Below are positions 16,341 through 24,909 of a stretch of DNA of 27,882 bases, piece after piece (within the stretch, counting starts at the first letter, position 1; the number at the start of each line of letters is the position of its first letter). Source of the stretch: an uncultured Fidelibacterota bacterium (lineage in GTDB: Bacteria > Marinisomatota > Marinisomatia > SCGC-AAA003-L08 > GCA-002707645); the NCBI GenBank assembly GCA_913020255.1, contig CAJWAW010000009.1, positions 1-27,882 of the forward strand. Reading direction: 5' to 3'. The position numbers were made by a program, and so were the translations under genes. The notes under the pieces are model-generated. The model did no database searches and was not told the DNA's origin. It was given only the letters and a program-made list of their open reading frames with translations.

Positions 16341-19121
16341 ATGGTTTTATCAGATATACATTTGGAAGAATTTATAGCAATTGATGTAGAAACAACTGGA
16401 CTTGATTTATATAATGACAAGATAATTGAGATTTCTGCTGTAAAATTTAAAAATGGGAAAATAATTGATCAATTTACAAGTTTTATAAACCCTAGTAAAA
16501 AAATACCCTCATTTATTGAAAAATTAACAGGTATATCTAATGATGATGTATTAAATGCTCCTCGATTCGATGAAATATCAAATGATTTAGTTGATTTTAT
16601 TGGTAATAGTCCAATAGTAGGTCATAATATTAAATTTGATATAGATTTTATTAATAGTGAATTAAAGGGTTTATTTGATTTATATAATTGCAATTTAATA
16701 TGTGATACATATTATCTATCTAAAATATTTTTATATGATATCCATTCATATAAACTAGAATCTTTATGTAATCATTTTAATATAAATATAAATAACTCTC
16801 ATAGAGCTGAAGATGATGCGATAAATACAGGGTATTTATTTTTAAAAATACTTAATATAATATTTTGTAGTAGTATAGATGATTATAATACTTTATTAAA
16901 AATATATTCAGATAATATGGTTATTAATAAAAAATTATTTATTCATTTAATAGATTTTTGTTTAACAAAATCTATTAAATGTATTGATCCTCAATCTTAT
17001 GATGATACTTCAAAAGTAAGTTTTTCTTATAGGAATAATGCTGACCTAGATAATAATTATACGATTGATAGCATTTATCAAAAAGGAGGCGTTTTTGATA
17101 ATAAATTAGAAAAATATGAGTATCGTGAATCTCAATATAAATTTGCATTAGAATTTGAGAATGCTATACTAAATAATGAAATAAGTGTAATAGAAGCCGA
17201 AACTGGATTGGGTAAAACATATGGTTATTTGATACCTTCATTAATAGCTGAAAATAAAAAAATTATAATTTCTACAAGTACCCATAATTTACAAGAGCAA
17301 TTGTTTAATTCAGATATTCCATGTTTAGGCAAAATATTAGATATTCCTATTTATGCAACTATGATTAAAGGAATGAATAATTATATTTGTAATTATAGAT
17401 TGGCAGATTTAATAAATAATATAGATTTCTTGACTGATGAAGATCGCTATGAATTAATGACATTAGTTGTATGGTCAAATAAAACATTAACTGGGGATAT
17501 TAGTGAATGCAATTCCTTTAAAATTTGGAAATATAAAAAGATTTGGGATCTTGTTTGCTTTGAATATGAGTATTGTAATTTGCATAATAATAATAATAAG
17601 TGTTTTTATAGTAAATTGAAAACACATATTAACTCTTCAAATATTTTAGTTATAAATCATTCATTATTAGCTAGTTGCCATGATAAGGAAGAGTCAATTA
17701 TTGATGATGCTAATATTTGTATAATTGATGAAGCTCATAAATTATCAGAAAATTGTCAAATGCATTTAAAGGAATCATTAAATAAAAATTATATCAAAGG
17801 AGCTTTTGATTCATTGTTTTTTTCATCATCAAAATTATTAGATCAAAATAGAAGTAATCAGAATTTCAATAATTTATTTAATCAATTAAATAATCTTAGA
17901 GATAAATCTTTATGTTTTTTACAATCATTTGAGCGCATGTCATTATCCTTTGCTGAAATGAAAATATCTACTAATAAAAAAGAGGGAAATCATATTAATG
18001 ATGTTAGATATAAGTGTACAAATGAAGAGTTTATTAATATTAGCCCATCCATATCATATATTATAGATGATTTTTCTTACTTATATAGTTTGATTTGTGA
18101 TTTTAGACAATTAATGGATCAGTCTGGTTTAGTTTTTAGTAATAAATTGAATAAAATTAATTACTCCATATCTTTTAATAAAATCAATGAAATAAATGAT
18201 TTGATAAATAAATTATTTGATGAAAGTGAGTTTTTGACATATGTACATTGGTTATCTATATCTTTGTATAAAGATAAAATTAAATTTGTAACATTTAATA
18301 GAGCTCCACTTAATGTTAATACTATTTTTAGAAATATTATAAATCAATTTGACTCGACTCTATTAACTTCAGCTACATTAACTGTTAATGATAATTTTGA
18401 TTATATCTTGGATGATTTAGGATTAAATTCTTCTTATACAGATAAAAATTTTAGAACTTGTAAATTTCAATCTCCATTTATGATTAATGATCAATTGAAA
18501 TTGTTTATAAGTAATAATTATAATGATATCAATAGCAGAGAATATATTGAATCAATATATGAATTAGTTGTAGAAGTTAGTAGCAAGATGAAAAAGAGGA
18601 TGCTAGTATTATGTACTTCATATAAACAAATCAAGCAATTAAAAAATATGTTTAATAATTATCAACTAAATAAAAATTTGTTTTTTCAAGATAGTTTGTC
18701 ATCAAGGCAAACATTATTGAAACAGTATTTATTATTTGAAGATTCTATATTATTTGGGACAGCTTCTTTTTGGGAAGGCGTTGATTTACCTCATGATAAA
18801 TTGGAAATTTTAATTATAGTAAAAATGCCATTTTCTAACCCTTATAATCCAATTGTTCAAGCTAAAATTGATACTTTTATAAATAGAAATATGGATCCAT
18901 TTAAAAATTATCAATTATCAGAAGCGATATTGAAATTAAAACAAGGAATTGGAAGGTTGATTAGAAAAAATGAAGATAAGGGAGTATGTATTATTACTGA
19001 TCCTAGAATTTTAAAGCGTAATTATGGTGAAGTAGTATTAGACTCCTTGCCTGTTGAGGCAACATATTATAAATTTAGTACTACTGTGGTTAATCAAAGT
19101 GAAAATTTTTTAGGAACATAA
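16341..19121 (+). CDS. dinG: DEDDh exonuclease fused to a DinG-type (XPD-like) helicase
   Basis: 926 residues from ATG 16341; an in-frame TTG at 16323 lies inside the previous gene. The N-terminal domain is a DnaQ-like 3'-5' exonuclease with a full DEDDh set: D15 and E17 (DVETTG), D100 (GHNIKFD), H154 and D159 (HRAEDDA). The C-terminal part is a superfamily 2 helicase: Walker A AETGLGKT (286-293), DEAH box 463-466, GTASFWEGVDLP (806-817) and the arginine-finger motif QGIGRLIR (868-875). Cysteines 350, 406, 412 and 421 fall where XPD/DinG enzymes hold an Fe-S cluster. The fusion is like the DinG of Firmicutes. Expected role: unwinding and trimming DNA, perhaps R-loops or repair intermediates. 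The middle is very rich in Asn, Ile and Lys. It is cotranscribed with unrelated genes. Confidence 0.92.
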   Translation: MVLSDIHLEEFIAIDVETTGLDLYNDKIIEISAVKFKNGKIIDQFTSFINPSKKIPSFIEKLTGISNDDVLNAPRFDEISNDLVDFIGNSPIVGHNIKFDIDFINSELKGLFDLYNCNLICDTYYLSKIFLYDIHSYKLESLCNHFNININNSHRAEDDAINTGYLFLKILNIIFCSSIDDYNTLLKIYSDNMVINKKLFIHLIDFCLTKSIKCIDPQSYDDTSKVSFSYRNNADLDNNYTIDSIYQKGGVFDNKLEKYEYRESQYKFALEFENAILNNEISVIEAETGLGKTYGYLIPSLIAENKKIIISTSTHNLQEQLFNSDIPCLGKILDIPIYATMIKGMNNYICNYRLADLINNIDFLTDEDRYELMTLVVWSNKTLTGDISECNSFKIWKYKKIWDLVCFEYEYCNLHNNNNKCFYSKLKTHINSSNILVINHSLLASCHDKEESIIDDANICIIDEAHKLSENCQMHLKESLNKNYIKGAFDSLFFSSSKLLDQNRSNQNFNNLFNQLNNLRDKSLCFLQSFERMSLSFAEMKISTNKKEGNHINDVRYKCTNEEFINISPSISYIIDDFSYLYSLICDFRQLMDQSGLVFSNKLNKINYSISFNKINEINDLINKLFDESEFLTYVHWLSISLYKDKIKFVTFNRAPLNVNTIFRNIINQFDSTLLTSATLTVNDNFDYILDDLGLNSSYTDKNFRTCKFQSPFMINDQLKLFISNNYNDINSREYIESIYELVVEVSSKMKKRMLVLCTSYKQIKQLKNMFNNYQLNKNLFFQDSLSSRQTLLKQYLLFEDSILFGTASFWEGVDLPHDKLEILIIVKMPFSNPYNPIVQAKIDTFINRNMDPFKNYQLSEAILKLKQGIGRLIRKNEDKGVCIITDPRILKRNYGEVVLDSLPVEATYYKFSTTVVNQSENFLGT

Positions 19122-19162
19122 ACGGATAAATTGATAATTTATAAAAAAATCAGGTTTAAATA

Positions 19163-20683
19163 ATGAATATAGAAATTAATGGTAAAAATCTAACAATAGA
19201 TAATTTAGTGAAAGTAGCTAGAGCGAAAGCTAAAGTTGTTTTATCTAAAGACTCAATTGTTAAAATAAAAGATTGTCGTTTACTAGTTGAAGAGAAAATT
19301 GAAGCTAATGAAATTATGTATGGTATAAATACTGGAATTGGAGAATTTTCAGAAACTATACTAAAGCCTGATCAAATTAAGGATTTTCAAAAATATTTAA
19401 TCTATAATCATGCGGCTGGTATTGGTGATCCATGTCCCTTAGATCATGTTAGGGCTGCTATGGTTAGTAGAATTAATGTTCATGCTAAAGGAATGTCTGG
19501 ATGTAGATTAGTTATAACAGAAACTTTGGTTGAAATGTTAAATAAGGATGTAATACCATATGTTTGCTCTAAGGGTTCAGTAGGTGCCTCTGGTGATTTA
19601 GCTCCAATGTCACAAATTGCTTTAGTATTACTAGGCGAAGGAAAAGCTTATTACAAAGGTGAGTTGCTATCAGGAGAAGAAGCTATGAACCAAGCCAATA
19701 TAAAAATTCCTGGTTTAGAGGCCCGAGATGGTTTATCAATTATTAATGGTTCTAATTTATTAACAGCTATGAGTGCTTTATTTATTTATGATTGTAAGAA
19801 TTGGTTTAAACAAGCTAAAATAGCAGCAGCTATGTCTATGGATGCATTAATAGCAAATTTAGGTCCTTTAAATGAATTGATTCATATATCAAGAGGTTTT
19901 AATGGAGCTATTAAATCAGCTGAGGTAATAAGGAATATATTAAAAGATGGTGATTTATTAAATGGCGAAATAAAAACTAAAGTTCAGGATGCGTATTCAT
20001 TAAGATCAACACCACAAGTTATAGGAGCTGCGATAGATTCTTTATCATATTGTGAACAGCAAGTTTTAATTGAATTAAATGGTGTTGGTGATAATCCAAT
20101 ATTTTTTGTTGATAAAAAAATTCAGTTATCTGGAGCAAATTTTCAAGGCACACCAGTTTCATTACCTCTTGATATGCTCGGTTCTGCAGTTACTATGGTC
20201 TCTGTTTTATCAGAAAGAAGGATGAATAGACTTAATAACCCAGCTTTGAGTAATGGCTTACCACCATTTCTAACCAAGGGTGCAGGTATGTTTTCTGGTT
20301 TAATGCTTAGTCAATATACAGCTGATATGCAAATTGTAGAGCAAAGGATTTTATCAATGCCTGCAAGTATTCAATCGATTCCTGCTGCAGCTGATCAAGA
20401 AGATTTTGTATCTATGGGTATGAATACTGCTCTTAAAAACTTTCAAATTTTAGATAATGCTTACGGTGTGCTAGGTATTGAATTTATGGCAGCCGCACAA
20501 GCTCTAGATTTTAGAGATCATAAATTTGGAAAAGGTGTTGAGGTAGCATATGATACTATAAGAACTGTAGTAGATTATTTAGATGAAGATAGGCCTTTAT
20601 ATCCAGATCACGATAATATGAAATCTTTAATAAAATCTTGTGAAATTTTAAATAAAGTTGAATTAAGTTTAGGTACTTTTTAA
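19163..20683 (+). CDS. hutH: Histidine ammonia-lyase family protein (probable HutH)
   Basis: A 506-residue MIO-cofactor lyase. The self-cyclising triad is A142-S143-G144 in GSVGASGDLAP, at the same number as in the Pseudomonas enzyme. Other active-site residues match histidine ammonia-lyase: Y53 (MYGINTG), H83 (NHAAGIG), N195, Q275, Y278 and R281 (QDAYSLR), F327, and a Glu in DQEDFVSM (413). This fits deamination of histidine to urocanate. Two usual histidines differ: NFQG at 326-329 where HutH often has NFHG, and DQEDF where it has NQEDH. Related aromatic lyases or aminomutases are therefore possible. No other hut gene is nearby. It begins 41 bases after dinG, with only a weak AGG before the start. 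Confidence 0.8.
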   Translation: MNIEINGKNLTIDNLVKVARAKAKVVLSKDSIVKIKDCRLLVEEKIEANEIMYGINTGIGEFSETILKPDQIKDFQKYLIYNHAAGIGDPCPLDHVRAAMVSRINVHAKGMSGCRLVITETLVEMLNKDVIPYVCSKGSVGASGDLAPMSQIALVLLGEGKAYYKGELLSGEEAMNQANIKIPGLEARDGLSIINGSNLLTAMSALFIYDCKNWFKQAKIAAAMSMDALIANLGPLNELIHISRGFNGAIKSAEVIRNILKDGDLLNGEIKTKVQDAYSLRSTPQVIGAAIDSLSYCEQQVLIELNGVGDNPIFFVDKKIQLSGANFQGTPVSLPLDMLGSAVTMVSVLSERRMNRLNNPALSNGLPPFLTKGAGMFSGLMLSQYTADMQIVEQRILSMPASIQSIPAAADQEDFVSMGMNTALKNFQILDNAYGVLGIEFMAAAQALDFRDHKFGKGVEVAYDTIRTVVDYLDEDRPLYPDHDNMKSLIKSCEILNKVELSLGTF

Positions 20684-20699
20684 TAATTGGATTTAAAAG

Positions 20700-22175
20700 A
20701 TGAAAAACAATTTTGGTTTAGCTTTAACTTTTGATGATGTACTTTTAAAGCCTGCCTATTCTTCTGTTTTACCTAAAGAAGTTGACTTATCTTTAAAATT
20801 GTCTAAAAATATTCAATTAAATATTCCTTTCTTTAGCGCAGCTATGGATACTGTTACAGAAAGTACGCTGGCAATAGCCTTGGCAAGATCAGGTGGAATT
20901 GGAGTAATACATAAGAATTTATCAATTGAGGATCAGGCTCTAGAAGTAGATAAAGTTAAAAGATCAGAAAGTGGTATGATTCTTAATCCTATAACGATTA
21001 AACCAAATCTAACTATTAAAGATGCATTAAATATAATGGCAAATTACAAGGTTTCTGGTTTACCTGTAGTAGAAAATAATAAATTAGTAGGGATTTTAAC
21101 TAATAGAGATATTAGGTTTGAAACTAATTATGATTTAGAAGTTAAATCTAGAATGACTTCAAAAAAATTAATTACTGTGCCTGAAGGTACAACTTTGGAA
21201 AATTCTAAAGCTGTGCTTCAAAAGCATAGAATTGAAAAATTATTAGTTGTTGATAAAACTGGTAAGTTAAAAGGGTTAATTACTGTAAAAGATATACTTA
21301 AAAAAGAAGATCATCCACATGCAGCTGTTGATAAGCATGGAAGATTATTAGTAGCAGCAGCAGTTGGAATAGAATCAAATACATTAGATAGAGTAGCAGC
21401 TTTGGTTGATAATGAAGTCGACGCAATTGTTGTTGATACTGCTCATGGTCATTCGGAAAGTGTTTTGAAGATAGTTTCTAAAATTAAAAGTAAATATTCT
21501 AACGTTGATATTATAGCAGGTAATGTAGCTACCTCCAGTGGTACTGAAGCTTTAATTGACCATGGTGCAGATATTGTAAAAGTAGGTATTGGAGCTGGTT
21601 CAAGTTGCACAACAAGAATTGTTGCTGGTGTTGGTATCCCTCAGCTTACATCAGTAATCAAGTGTTCTGAAGTTGCAAATAAACTTAAAAAGAAAATTAT
21701 TTCTGATGGTGGAATGAGGTATTCTGGTGATATAGCTAAATCATTGGCTGCTGGAGCTAATGCTGTAATGCTTGGTAGTATATTTGCTGGTTTAGAGGAA
21801 ACTCCTGGTGAAGTTGTCTTAAGAGATGGTCGTAGTTATAAGTCTTACAGAGGAATGGGATCCTTAGCTGCTATGGAGAAAGGAAGTCATGATAGATATT
21901 TTCAAGATTTGCAGACAAAAAAGAAATTAGTTCCAGAAGGTATTGAAGGTTTAGTTCCTTATAAAGGTAAATTATCAAATACTGTTGATCAATTAGTAGG
22001 TGGTTTGAAATCTTGCTTTGGATATTGTGGTGCTAAAAACATATCAGATATGCATAAAAAAGCTGAATTTATTCAAATTACATCATCAGGTATAATTGAA
22101 AGTCATCCTCACGATATAAATATTACTAAAGACTCTCCAAATTATAGAAAGCCTGACTTTAGTGTAGATTTATAA
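20700..22175 (+). CDS. guaB: Inosine-5'-monophosphate dehydrogenase
   Basis: A 491-residue enzyme oxidising IMP to XMP, the committed step to GMP. The order is normal: N-terminal barrel part ([16 protein letters not shown]), a tandem CBS module (about 95-205), then the barrel with catalytic C303 and the mobile flap with the catalytic Arg-Tyr pair in HDRYFQ. Two normally strict motifs are altered: the active loop reads [11 protein letters not shown] instead of GIGPGSICTTR, and EGLVPYKG replaces EGRVPYKG. The CBS module and flap exclude GMP reductase. It starts 16 bases after the ammonia-lyase and ends tail to tail with rpsT, overlapping it by 6 bases. purF upstream in the same run supplies the same pathway. 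Confidence 0.95.
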   Translation: MKNNFGLALTFDDVLLKPAYSSVLPKEVDLSLKLSKNIQLNIPFFSAAMDTVTESTLAIALARSGGIGVIHKNLSIEDQALEVDKVKRSESGMILNPITIKPNLTIKDALNIMANYKVSGLPVVENNKLVGILTNRDIRFETNYDLEVKSRMTSKKLITVPEGTTLENSKAVLQKHRIEKLLVVDKTGKLKGLITVKDILKKEDHPHAAVDKHGRLLVAAAVGIESNTLDRVAALVDNEVDAIVVDTAHGHSESVLKIVSKIKSKYSNVDIIAGNVATSSGTEALIDHGADIVKVGIGAGSSCTTRIVAGVGIPQLTSVIKCSEVANKLKKKIISDGGMRYSGDIAKSLAAGANAVMLGSIFAGLEETPGEVVLRDGRSYKSYRGMGSLAAMEKGSHDRYFQDLQTKKKLVPEGIEGLVPYKGKLSNTVDQLVGGLKSCFGYCGAKNISDMHKKAEFIQITSSGIIESHPHDINITKDSPNYRKPDFSVDL

Positions 22176-22421
22176 ATTATTTAGATGCTTATAAAGAGTT
22201 GACTTTTTATTAGCTGCTTTATTTTTATGTATAATACCCTTAGAAGCAACCTTGTCAATTAATTTAACAGATTCTTTCAAAATATTTTGAGCTTCATCTT
22301 TTTTATTTGTATTTAACATTTTTTTAACTGCAGTATTAACTTTAGCCTTATAAGCTCTATTTTTAGCATTAGCTTTTTTTGATTGCCTTACTCTTTTTAA
22401 TTCTGAACCTTTTGCACTCAT
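22170..22421 (-). CDS. rpsT: 30S ribosomal protein bS20
   Basis: An 83-residue, strongly basic helical protein with the S20 pattern: KRVRQSKKANAKNRAYKAKVNTAVKK near the start and a HKNKAANKKSTLYKHLN C-terminus. S20 binds 16S rRNA early in small-subunit assembly. Length is usual for the family. It is transcribed alone on the minus strand from the 155-bp divergent gap, and its stop overlaps the guaB stop on the other strand by 6 bases, leaving no room for a conventional terminator between them. Start MSAKGSEL is the only sensible one. Confidence 0.96.
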   Translation of the reverse strand: MSAKGSELKRVRQSKKANAKNRAYKAKVNTAVKKMLNTNKKDEAQNILKESVKLIDKVASKGIIHKNKAANKKSTLYKHLNNL

Positions 22422-22576
22422 TTTTGTAATATATAATTAAAAATAACCGTGAAATATAAATTAATTTTATATATAAAACCCAAGATTAAATAAAAAATTA
22501 TAATATTGTTGATATGTTTTTAAATAAAATTAATTAAATTAATAAACACAAAATTATATTTATATAGAGGTTATAT
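22422..22576. promoter_or_regulatory. Divergent intergenic region between rpsT and the Crp-like gene
   Basis: The longest gap in the window (155 bp, extremely AT-rich). It must contain the rpsT promoter (minus) and the start of the Crp-led operon (plus). A perfect TATAAT at 22499-22504 could be a -10 box for the plus strand, but no good -35 lies at the right distance. On the minus strand TTGGGT (22483 to 22478) with TTTATA 17 bp on is a possible pair. An interrupted palindrome at 22454-22472 (ATATAAA and TTTATAT arms, 5-nt spacer) may be chance in this composition. No terminator or small RNA is visible. Confidence 0.4.
22566..22570 (+). promoter_or_regulatory. Shine-Dalgarno site of the Crp-like gene
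   Basis: AGAGG lies 6 bases before the ATG at 22577. It stands out because most starts in this window have no recognisable Shine-Dalgarno sequence and rely on overlap with the preceding stop. Confidence 0.6.
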
Positions 22577-23254
22577 ATGCTAAAAGAATTTATTTCATCT
22601 GTATCTATTTTTAATGATCTTGATGATAAAACAATATCTGGAATAGAAAATCTAGTTAGTGTTAGGGATTATCCTAAGGGAAGTATGGTAATATTAGAAG
22701 AAGAGTTTGGCGATATTGTTTTTATTGTTATGAATGGAACAGTAAAAATAACAAGAGTTAATGATGAAGGTAAAGAAGTTATATTAGCTATGCTAGGTGA
22801 ATATGAGATATTTGGTGAAATGGCAATAATTGATGGAGAGGCAAGATCTGCAAATGCCTTAGCCCAAGAGAATTGTAAGTTGCTAGCAATTAGTAGTGAA
22901 GATTTTATTAAAATATTAAAAGATAATTTTTCAGTTTCATTAGCTTTGATGCGAGAATTAGCAAAAAGATTGAGAAAGTCAGATCAGCATATTGAAGCTT
23001 TGTCTTTATCAGATGCTGAGCATAGAATTGGAGTCTCTATTTTAAATTTAGCTGAAGAGATTGGAGTTATAAGGAGGGGAAAGGTTACAATTGAAAATCT
23101 TCCTTTTCAACAAGATATAGCTAATATGTCTGGTACATCAAGAGAAACAGTCTCCAGGATATTAAAATTATTTGAAGATAGATCTTTAATAACAAAAGAT
23201 GGACATAAAGTTTTAATTCCTGATTATCTGTATTTTAAAAAATGTTTTGGATAA
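22577..23254 (+). CDS. Crp/Fnr-family transcriptional regulator
   Basis: 225 residues. An N-terminal cyclic-nucleotide-binding beta-roll (about 10-125) keeps the phosphate-cassette pattern FGEMAIIDGEARSA (79-92, with E81, R90 and S91). A dimerisation helix follows (about 115-145), then a C-terminal winged helix-turn-helix (about 170-215, QQDIANMSGTSRETVSRIL), the classic Crp/Fnr recognition helix. There is no N-terminal cysteine cluster, so it is not an oxygen-sensing Fnr; cAMP or another nucleotide may bind. It is the first gene of the right-hand operon and overlaps the MeaB-type gene by 8 bases. Its targets are unknown; self-regulation through the upstream gap is possible. Confidence 0.9.
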   Translation: MLKEFISSVSIFNDLDDKTISGIENLVSVRDYPKGSMVILEEEFGDIVFIVMNGTVKITRVNDEGKEVILAMLGEYEIFGEMAIIDGEARSANALAQENCKLLAISSEDFIKILKDNFSVSLALMRELAKRLRKSDQHIEALSLSDAEHRIGVSILNLAEEIGVIRRGKVTIENLPFQQDIANMSGTSRETVSRILKLFEDRSLITKDGHKVLIPDYLYFKKCFG

Positions 23255-24200
23255 TTTTGTGGTAGATGATTTAATTCAGGGAATTAGAAATAAAAACATA
23301 ATATCTATTTCAAAAGCAATTACTTTAGCGGAAAATCAAGATGATTTATCTTTAGATATACTGTCATCATTATATCCATTAAATACAAATTCTCATCGTA
23401 TTGGTATTACAGGACCTCCAGGTGCTGGAAAGAGTACTATTACAAACTTATTAATTAAATATTTTCGAAAAAATAAAAAAAGTGTAGCTGTTTTACTTGT
23501 AGATCCAACAAGTCCTTATTCAAATGGAGCTGTTCTAGGTGATAGAATTAGAATGTTTAATTATCATAATGATGATAATGTTTTTATTAGAAGTTTTGCT
23601 ACAAGAGGAAGCAAAGGAGGGCTTTCAAAAAATATAAATAAAGTGGCAGATATACTTCAAGCTGCTAAATTTGATATTATAATTTTTGAAACTGTTGGTG
23701 TTGGTCAAATTGAAATTGATGTTGTAGAGCAAGTAGATACAGTAGTTTTGACTCTTGTTCCTGAATCAGGAGATGATATACAAATGATGAAGGCAGGAAT
23801 AATTGAAATTGCTGATATATTTGTTATAAATAAATCAGATAGAAAAGATGCTGATAAATTATTTGTATCATTAAAAAATATACTATCATTTACTGATAAA
23901 CTTAAAAGTAAAGATTTATTTCCAAAGATTATTAAAACTATTGCAACTGAAGATAAAGGAATTAAGAAATTGATAGATGTTATATCCTCACATAAAGAGG
24001 TAGTGGTTGAGAATAATAAATTAATAGATTCTAAATTGAAAATTCGCTATGCTAATGAAGTATATGAATTAGTTAAAAATCAAGTTGTTAATGAATTTTG
24101 GACTATTAAAAGAACAAATATTTTAAATGATCAATTAAAAAAGAAATTTAATAAAAGAATTTCTCCAATTGAATTATTCAGAAAAATAGTTGAAAGCTGA
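23247..24200 (+). CDS. meaB: MeaB/ArgK-type GTPase (methylmalonyl-CoA mutase chaperone family)
   Basis: 317 residues from TTG 23247, which overlaps the regulator stop by 8 bases (TTGGATAA), the spacing used repeatedly in this window; GTG 23259 is the alternative start. G1 is GPPGAGKST (56-64), followed by DPTSP (86-90), GDRIRM (98-103), ETVGVGQIE (148-156) and the guanine-specificity NKSD (195-198). This is the MeaB signature set. MeaB proteins gate cobalamin loading of methylmalonyl-CoA mutase and protect it. It is shorter at the C-terminus than some family members. No mutase gene is nearby, so the partner must be elsewhere or different. Its position after a Crp-like regulator and before tatC gives no clear functional link. 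Confidence 0.88.
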   Translation: MDNFVVDDLIQGIRNKNIISISKAITLAENQDDLSLDILSSLYPLNTNSHRIGITGPPGAGKSTITNLLIKYFRKNKKSVAVLLVDPTSPYSNGAVLGDRIRMFNYHNDDNVFIRSFATRGSKGGLSKNINKVADILQAAKFDIIIFETVGVGQIEIDVVEQVDTVVLTLVPESGDDIQMMKAGIIEIADIFVINKSDRKDADKLFVSLKNILSFTDKLKSKDLFPKIIKTIATEDKGIKKLIDVISSHKEVVVENNKLIDSKLKIRYANEVYELVKNQVVNEFWTIKRTNILNDQLKKKFNKRISPIELFRKIVES

Positions 24201-24207
24201 GATAGAT

Positions 24208-24909
24208 ATGAATCAATCATTTTTAGATCATTTTTCTGAATTAAGAAATAGGATTATAAAATCCGGATTATCTATAATTTTCTTTTCTATAGTAGGGTAT
24301 ATGCTATCTGACAAAATAATTGAATTATTAATTTTACCAACTAGCAATTTAAATGTTTCTTTTCAAGTATTAAAAATTACAAGTATTTTTTTAATAAAAA
24401 TTGGTATAGCTGTAGTATTTGGTTTTTTTATTTCGATTCCAATAATAATATATCAAATTTTTAAGTTTATTTTACCAGCTATAGATAATGAATTGACTAT
24501 AACTAAATCAATTGCATTTATAGTTTTATATACTTTTTGCATATTAATTGGCTTATTGTTTGGCTATTTTATTTTGATACCAACTTCAATAACATTTTTT
24601 AGTTCATTATCTGTTGATATACCATTAGTTAATGTTAATTATACATTAGAAAATTATTTAATTTATTTAATATGGATGTTAATTATATCTACAATTATTT
24701 TTCAATTACCTTTTTTTATTGTTATTTTAACAAAAATTGGTCTAATTGATATACATTTATTGAAAAATTATAGAAGGCATGTAATAGTTTTATTTTTTAT
24801 TATAGCAGCATTATTTACACCTCCTGATCCTATTAGTCAAATAATTGTAGTTATTCCGCTTTATTTATTATTTGAGTTTAGTATTTACATGTCTAGGTAT
24901 ATAAAATGA
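24208..24909 (+). CDS. tatC: Sec-independent protein translocase TatC
   Basis: 233 residues from ATG 24208, 7 bases after the previous stop; an in-frame TTG at 24190 would add six residues. Six transmembrane helices are expected. The N-terminal FLDHFSELRNRI carries the conserved signal-peptide-binding Glu (E11). FILPAIDNELT has the second conserved acidic residue of the first cytoplasmic loop, and the C-terminal YRRHVIVLFFIIAALFTPPDPISQ is typical. It is the receptor for twin-arginine signal peptides in the inner membrane. tatA/tatB are not in the window. The stop overlaps the polyprenyl synthase start (ATGA). Confidence 0.93.
   Translation: MNQSFLDHFSELRNRIIKSGLSIIFFSIVGYMLSDKIIELLILPTSNLNVSFQVLKITSIFLIKIGIAVVFGFFISIPIIIYQIFKFILPAIDNELTITKSIAFIVLYTFCILIGLLFGYFILIPTSITFFSSLSVDIPLVNVNYTLENYLIYLIWMLIISTIIFQLPFFIVILTKIGLIDIHLLKNYRRHVIVLFFIIAALFTPPDPISQIIVVIPLYLLFEFSIYMSRYIK

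Noticed and set aside
22454..22472. Interrupted palindrome (ATATAAA, 5-nt spacer, TTTATAT) as a regulator operator
   Set aside because: Made only of A and T in a region of extreme AT content, so chance symmetry is expected; it does not resemble the Crp or Fnr consensus.
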